The translations under genes were made by a program, and so were the position numbers. From NCBI RefSeq assembly GCF_013128195.2, contig NZ_CP053452.2, forward strand, positions 3,968,001 through 4,032,000: a DNA stretch of 64,000 nucleotides, in the 5' to 3' direction. The first letter of the stretch is position 1, and every line of letters begins with the position of its first letter. The DNA is from Frigoriglobus tundricola (GTDB taxonomy: Bacteria; Planctomycetota; Planctomycetia; Gemmatales; Gemmataceae). The notes beneath the pieces were generated by a model. The model made no database searches and was not told where the DNA came from. It was given only the letters and a program-made list of their open reading frames with translations. Below are positions 60,945-64,000 of this stretch, piece after piece.

Positions 60945-62075
60945 TCACCCCGTCAGCGGCATCACGAGGTACGAGTACTGATCGCCGCATTTGAACAGCG
61001 CCGCCCGGCTGCCGGTGGACATCTCCAGCACCACCGTGGGTTCGTCTTCGAGCGCCCGGAGGAACTCAATCAGATACTGCGGGTCGAACGCGATCTCCGT
61101 TGGCGGTCCGTCGTACTCCGGCAGCGCCAGTGACACTTCGCTCGACCCGGTTTTCGCGCCGCGGGCCTTCATCGTGACCTGACCCGGCTCGAACGTCATG
61201 TCCACCCGCATGCTCTCCTCGTCCGTCATGATCGCGGACTGGCGCACGCGCGAGAGGAACTCCACCACGGGGAGAGAAATCTTCTGCACCGCCTCCTTGC
61301 GTGTCTTCGCGATGATGTCGCGGTACGGCGGGAACTTCCCCTGAACCAGCGAGGTGTAGATCATCGCCCGCTCGGTCTGGAACAGCGCGTCGTTGGTCCG
61401 CAGGCCGACGCGAACCAGCTCGTTGTCATCAACCAGATTGCGTTCGAGGAGCCCGACGGCCTTCAGCGGTACAAGGTGGACCGCCTTCACCGTATCGGTC
61501 GGGCCGTGAACGGTCGCCACCCCCTCACACACCGCGAGCCGCTTTGTGTCGGTCGCCACCAAGCGAGTCGTCTGGCCCTCGGCCTCCCACAGCACACCGG
61601 TCAGAGCGAACTTCGCGGTGGTGTCTTTCTTGTCCGCGGCGAACGCGGTCCGCTTGATGAGCGTTCGCAGGGTGCCGGCCGTGACCTCGTGGTACCGGCC
61701 CCCGTCGTCGAACGAGGGGATGTCGGGGAACTCGTCCACATCGAGGCTGAGCATCTCGTACCGGCCGCTCGCCTTTGCAACGACCGCTTCCTTACCCGCG
61801 TCCAGGCTGATGTCGGCGTCGCTGCTCTCGCGAAGGATTTGAATCAGTTGGTCCTTCGGCAGGATGCACGACCCCGCACGGGCCACGGTGATGCCACGTA
61901 GCTCGTAGCGAATGCCGACCCCCTGTGTCGGGTCGTAAGCGACGAGCAAGAGGGCGTCGTCGTGGGCGGTGGCCTTGATGTTCTTGAGCGCGGGGATGGT
62001 GGTGTGGGCCGGCACCGCGGCGGAGACCGCCTGACACGCCATCAGCAAACTGTCCCGCTGGCACGTCACTTTCAT
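60945..62075 (-). CDS. dnaN: DNA polymerase III sliding clamp
   Basis: Beta clamp, 376 residues, which keeps the replicative polymerase on DNA. The start MKVTCQRDSLLMACQAVSAA is typical. Three repeated clamp domains follow, with ILPKDQLIQILRESSDADIS, FALTGVLWEAEGQTTRLVAT, DTKRLAVCEG and FDPQYLIEFLRALEDE. It ends with YSYLVMPLTG. It follows the oriC-like region and precedes DUF721 by 49 bases. Confidence 0.96.
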   Translation of the reverse strand: MKVTCQRDSLLMACQAVSAAVPAHTTIPALKNIKATAHDDALLLVAYDPTQGVGIRYELRGITVARAGSCILPKDQLIQILRESSDADISLDAGKEAVVAKASGRYEMLSLDVDEFPDIPSFDDGGRYHEVTAGTLRTLIKRTAFAADKKDTTAKFALTGVLWEAEGQTTRLVATDTKRLAVCEGVATVHGPTDTVKAVHLVPLKAVGLLERNLVDDNELVRVGLRTNDALFQTERAMIYTSLVQGKFPPYRDIIAKTRKEAVQKISLPVVEFLSRVRQSAIMTDEESMRVDMTFEPGQVTMKARGAKTGSSEVSLALPEYDGPPTEIAFDPQYLIEFLRALEDEPTVVLEMSTGSRAALFKCGDQYSYLVMPLTG

Positions 62076-62176
62076 GGCGAACCCTCCTCCGCCTTCCTTG
62101 GGGTTTTGGCTTTCGCTACGCGAGCGTCAACCAGATACCTTTAGTTCTTAGTTTTAAACATCCAGTAGCAGTAGTA

Positions 62177-62204
62177 AGGTGCGCGCCCTTTCTGGCGCGC
62201 ACCT
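62177..62204. repeat. Hairpin in the origin region
   Basis: A perfect 11-bp stem AGGTGCGCGCC/GGCGCGCACCT with loop CTTTCT. It lies between the AT-rich stretch and the DnaA-box repeat. It could end transcription from dnaA or be structural in the origin. Confidence 0.7.
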
Positions 62205-62258
62205 GCGTCTACCGCATCGAAATCCCTGGTCGCACAGGCGTTTCACGCTCATACCCGG

Positions 62259-62290
62259 CCTGTGGACAACGTGGCGCGCGAGTGGCGCGC
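62259..62290. promoter_or_regulatory. Left arm of origin inverted repeat, DnaA box on minus strand
   Basis: Starts CCTGTGGACAACGTGGCGCG. It contains TGTGGACAA (62261-62269), the complement of the DnaA box TTGTCCACA, which differs from TTATCCACA at one tolerated position. The whole arm is the exact complement of 62373-62404. Confidence 0.8.
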
Positions 62291-62372
62291 TCGTGTGTGT
62301 CTGTGTTGCGCCAATTCGGGCGCCGGTTCGGCGTTTGCAACCACGACCAATGCGCGCCGGCTGGAGAAACTC

Positions 62373-62404
62373 GCGCGCCACTCGCGCGCCACGTTGTCCA
62401 CAGG
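62373..62404. promoter_or_regulatory. Right arm of origin inverted repeat, DnaA box on plus strand
   Basis: Ends with CGTTGTCCACAGG, containing the DnaA box TTGTCCACA at 62394-62402. The two boxes point away from each other, 124 bases apart, with an 82-base spacer between the arms. Confidence 0.8.
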
Positions 62405-62418
62405 TTGAAGAACCCCCA

Positions 62419-62520
62419 CGGCCCCCCTCCCTGAAGGGAAGGGGCGTTGTCCGGCTCCCCTCCCTGAAGGGAAGGGGCGTTGTCCGGCTCCCCTCCCTTC
62501 AGGGAGGGGTTGGGGTGGGT
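62419..62520. repeat. CCTTCCCT/AGGGAAGG palindromic repeat, copy 3, tandem
   Basis: Two direct copies of CCCCTCCCTGAAGGGAAGGG followed by GCGTTGTCCGGCT, then an inverted unit CCCCTCCCTTCAGGGAGGGG. It lies between the origin repeat and the 3' end of dnaA (7 bases from the stop). Confidence 0.82.
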
Positions 62521-62526
62521 TGCCTT

Positions 62527-63576
62527 TCATCCCAACCCCACACGAAGGTCGCTCACCCGCTTCGCCAGACCCAAGTCGCTAGCCATGTCTTCTTCCACCT
62601 TGCGGCACGCGTGCAGCACGGTTGTGTGGTCGCGTCCCCCGAACGCCACGCCGATGCGGGGAAGCGACAGGCCCGTCAGTTCGCGAGCGAGGTACATCGC
62701 GATTTGTCGCGGTTTCAGCACGCCGCGAAGCCGGCTCGTGCTGAGGATGTCCTTTTCACTCACTCCGAATGCCGATGCCACACCCTTTACGATCTGGGAA
62801 ACGTCGCCCGGGGCCGATGTCGGTTGTCCGGTTCCGACGAGTGTTTGTTCCACGTCCGTCCGGGTAAGCGGACCGGGGAAAGTTTTCGCGACCTGAGCCA
62901 GGTTTTGAAGGAAACCGAGTGTGGAACGAACTCCGCCGCCGGTCGCCTGGTCCGAGAGCCAATCGAGCGCTTCGGCCGTGAGTCGGACGCCCCTTGTTGC
63001 GGCGGCATCAGCGAGGATGACACGACGGCTCGGTGCCGAGAGCGGTTCGAGTTGCACGACCAGTCCGGCCGCGAGCCGGGAGGTCAGACGCCGCGGAAGG
63101 TGTGTCAGGCCCGCGGGACCGGCGCGGGCGGTGAGGATCGTGGCGCGGCGATGAGTGGCGCGACGGTCGATTAGCTCGCACGCCGCGTCCGCTCGGCGTT
63201 CGGTCAGGTGCTGGATGTCTTCCAGAGCGAGCACATCACAATCGAACAACTCGTCATCACCGAGTCCTTCGTCCGGCGAACGAGTCAGATCACCCGCTGA
63301 GACCGTCCGAAGGGTGATCCCGTTCGGTGCATTTGAGAGGCGTTCCGTAAGAGCCGCGATCAGTCGCGATTTCCCGGTCCCGGGTGTGCCGTGCAGGACA
63401 AGTGGGTTGACCGCAGGTCGCTTACCCGCAAGAACCGTGCGACACACCGATCGCACCGCACGCACTCCGACGCGATTTTCCGCCAGTACCAAAAAACCAT
63501 GCCAACGAGGCGACGAAAGAGCAGCTTGAGGGGCCTCGTTGCCGGGTCCAGTTGGAGTTTTCGTAACGGTGTTCAT
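62527..63576 (-). CDS. dnaA: Chromosomal replication initiator DnaA lacking domain I
   Basis: Origin-binding AAA+ initiator, 349 residues against the usual 430-470. The AAA+ core starts at about residue 25 (WHGFLVLAENRVGVRAVRSV). Walker A is GTPGTGKS at 63-70, Walker B LALEDIQHL, and the arginine finger lies in RRLTSRLAAGLVV. Domain IV is complete, with PRQIAMYLARELTGLSLPRI and the signature FGGRDHTTVLHACRKVE. The codon before ATG 63576 is TGA, so the reading cannot be extended to include domain I, which normally contacts the helicase. The ribosome-binding site is not obvious. Genes dnaN, DUF721 and gyrB follow on the same strand. Confidence 0.92.
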   Translation of the reverse strand: MNTVTKTPTGPGNEAPQAALSSPRWHGFLVLAENRVGVRAVRSVCRTVLAGKRPAVNPLVLHGTPGTGKSRLIAALTERLSNAPNGITLRTVSAGDLTRSPDEGLGDDELFDCDVLALEDIQHLTERRADAACELIDRRATHRRATILTARAGPAGLTHLPRRLTSRLAAGLVVQLEPLSAPSRRVILADAAATRGVRLTAEALDWLSDQATGGGVRSTLGFLQNLAQVAKTFPGPLTRTDVEQTLVGTGQPTSAPGDVSQIVKGVASAFGVSEKDILSTSRLRGVLKPRQIAMYLARELTGLSLPRIGVAFGGRDHTTVLHACRKVEEDMASDLGLAKRVSDLRVGLG

Positions 63577-63748
63577 TCAGTTCATATTTTATCCATTTCC
63601 GAGCACCGGGTAAAGGCCAATGAGGAGTCACTAACTGCTGAGTTTGCAATAAGTTGCGGATGATAAATTGTGACGTTCGGGACGAGCTTTTGAAGGCATT
63701 CGTGGGCCGAGAGTTTCGACTCCCGGACGGCCCGAATATCATAACCCA

Positions 63749-64000
63749 ATGCGCCTCGTCGATAAGCACCTACTTCGCGCCCTGCACGCTCCCGGTTGGG
63801 GAGGGTTCTGGCTGACGCATCTGTATGTAAGTGCGTTCTTTGCGCTCGTGGCGGGGTGCGCCATTGCGGTTCGGGAATCCGCATACACTCTGCTCGTGCC
63901 GCTCGTCTTGGTGCAGTCGTTTGTGATGCACGCGCTACTGATCGCGTTCCACGAATCGGCCCACGGCGGGCTGTGTCCGCTCCGATGGGTGAACGGTTAC
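63749..64000 (+). CDS. Fatty-acid desaturase family protein, N-terminal part
   Basis: The last 252 bases encode the first 84 residues of a membrane protein cut by the window edge. It has two hydrophobic helices (LYVSAFFALVAGCAIAV, LLVPLVLVQSFVMHALLIAF) followed by the histidine box HESAHGG, which matches the first HxxxH box of diiron fatty-acid desaturases and hydroxylases. It is divergent from dnaA with 172 bases between them. Family is probable; substrate is unknown. Confidence 0.72.
   Translation, partial: MRLVDKHLLRALHAPGWGGFWLTHLYVSAFFALVAGCAIAVRESAYTLLVPLVLVQSFVMHALLIAFHESAHGGLCPLRWVNGY

Larger units (their letters stand above)
62131..62405. other. oriC: Probable chromosome replication origin (oriC)
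   Basis: The 451-base gap between dnaN and dnaA holds, in order: an AT-rich stretch (about 62131-62165), TAG-rich triplets (62165-62177), an 11-bp hairpin (62177-62204) and a 32-bp perfect inverted repeat (62259-62290 and 62373-62404) with a DnaA box in each arm. The dnaA-dnaN location and the boxes support an origin. The number of boxes is low, and further boxes may lie outside. Confidence 0.7.

Noticed and set aside
62419-62520. Tandem repeat near dnaA as a possible CRISPR array
   Set aside because: Only two direct units with no unique spacers of constant length, and each unit is a palindrome found elsewhere as a dispersed repeat.
63577-63600. TTATCCATT upstream of dnaA as a DnaA box
   Set aside because: Matches only seven of nine positions and misses the CACA end, so it is too weak to call.

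Overview
The window looks like a chromosomal segment from a planctomycete of the Gemmata group (Gemmataceae). The evidence is high GC with GC-rich third codon positions, two DUF1559 prepilin-like proteins, three TIGR03067 proteins, a PVC-type c-type-cytochrome/HEAT dehydrogenase, an ECF sigma factor fused to a beta-propeller, Uma2, and several families of GC-rich palindromic repeats. This is inferred from gene content; no rRNA or species marker is present.

Layout. 1-4.7 kb, minus strand: DedA membrane protein (cut by the window edge), DNA polymerase X, a DUF1559 protein and a PseG-like protein. 5.1-6.4 kb: a repeat, two parS sites and parB. 6.4-10.3 kb: repeats, three tandem paralogous secreted proteins, tRNA-Pro(TGG), a metallophosphoesterase and a TIGR03067 protein. 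10.4-18.3 kb, minus strand: Uma2, a large PVC cytochrome/HEAT protein, a GT87 membrane glycosyltransferase and an acyl-CoA dehydrogenase. 18.6-33.4 kb, plus strand: folE, a GlcD/GlcF-type oxidoreductase, a molybdopterin group (moaD, an unknown membrane gene, moaE, a histidine phosphatase, moaA), ispF, cysS, a ruvC-ruvA-ruvB group with three small genes inserted before ruvB, and a DUF1559 prepilin. 33.6-36.7 kb: a sigma-factor/beta-propeller gene split by an IS1-family element with a clear 8-bp target duplication. 36.7-45.6 kb: DUF454, a HEAT lipoprotein, a lipoprotein, a tartrate/D-malate-type dehydrogenase, a DUF420-like protein, scpB, beta-carbonic anhydrase, bestrophin and a secreted propeller-like protein. 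45.7-49.0 kb is a decay island with an IS3-family element and several broken genes. 49.0-57.9 kb: nadA, sthA, rsmH, a proline-rich LysM membrane protein, a lipoprotein and two genes built from one repeated module of about 165 residues. 58.0-63.6 kb, minus strand: dnaA-dnaN-DUF721-gyrB with a probable oriC between dnaA and dnaN. The last 250 bases begin a fatty-acid desaturase.

How it fits together. The replication-initiation genes, a 32-bp inverted repeat carrying a DnaA box in each arm, parB with parS, and scpB all point to an origin-proximal region. The DnaA lacks domain I and no recF is present, while a DUF721 (DciA-like) gene sits between dnaN and gyrB. Together these suggest that helicase loading relies on DciA rather than on the DnaA N-terminus. 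This replication module is the most interesting system in the window. The second theme is palindromic repeats that have inserted between genes and, in at least two places (the oxidoreductase and scpB), inside genes in frame.
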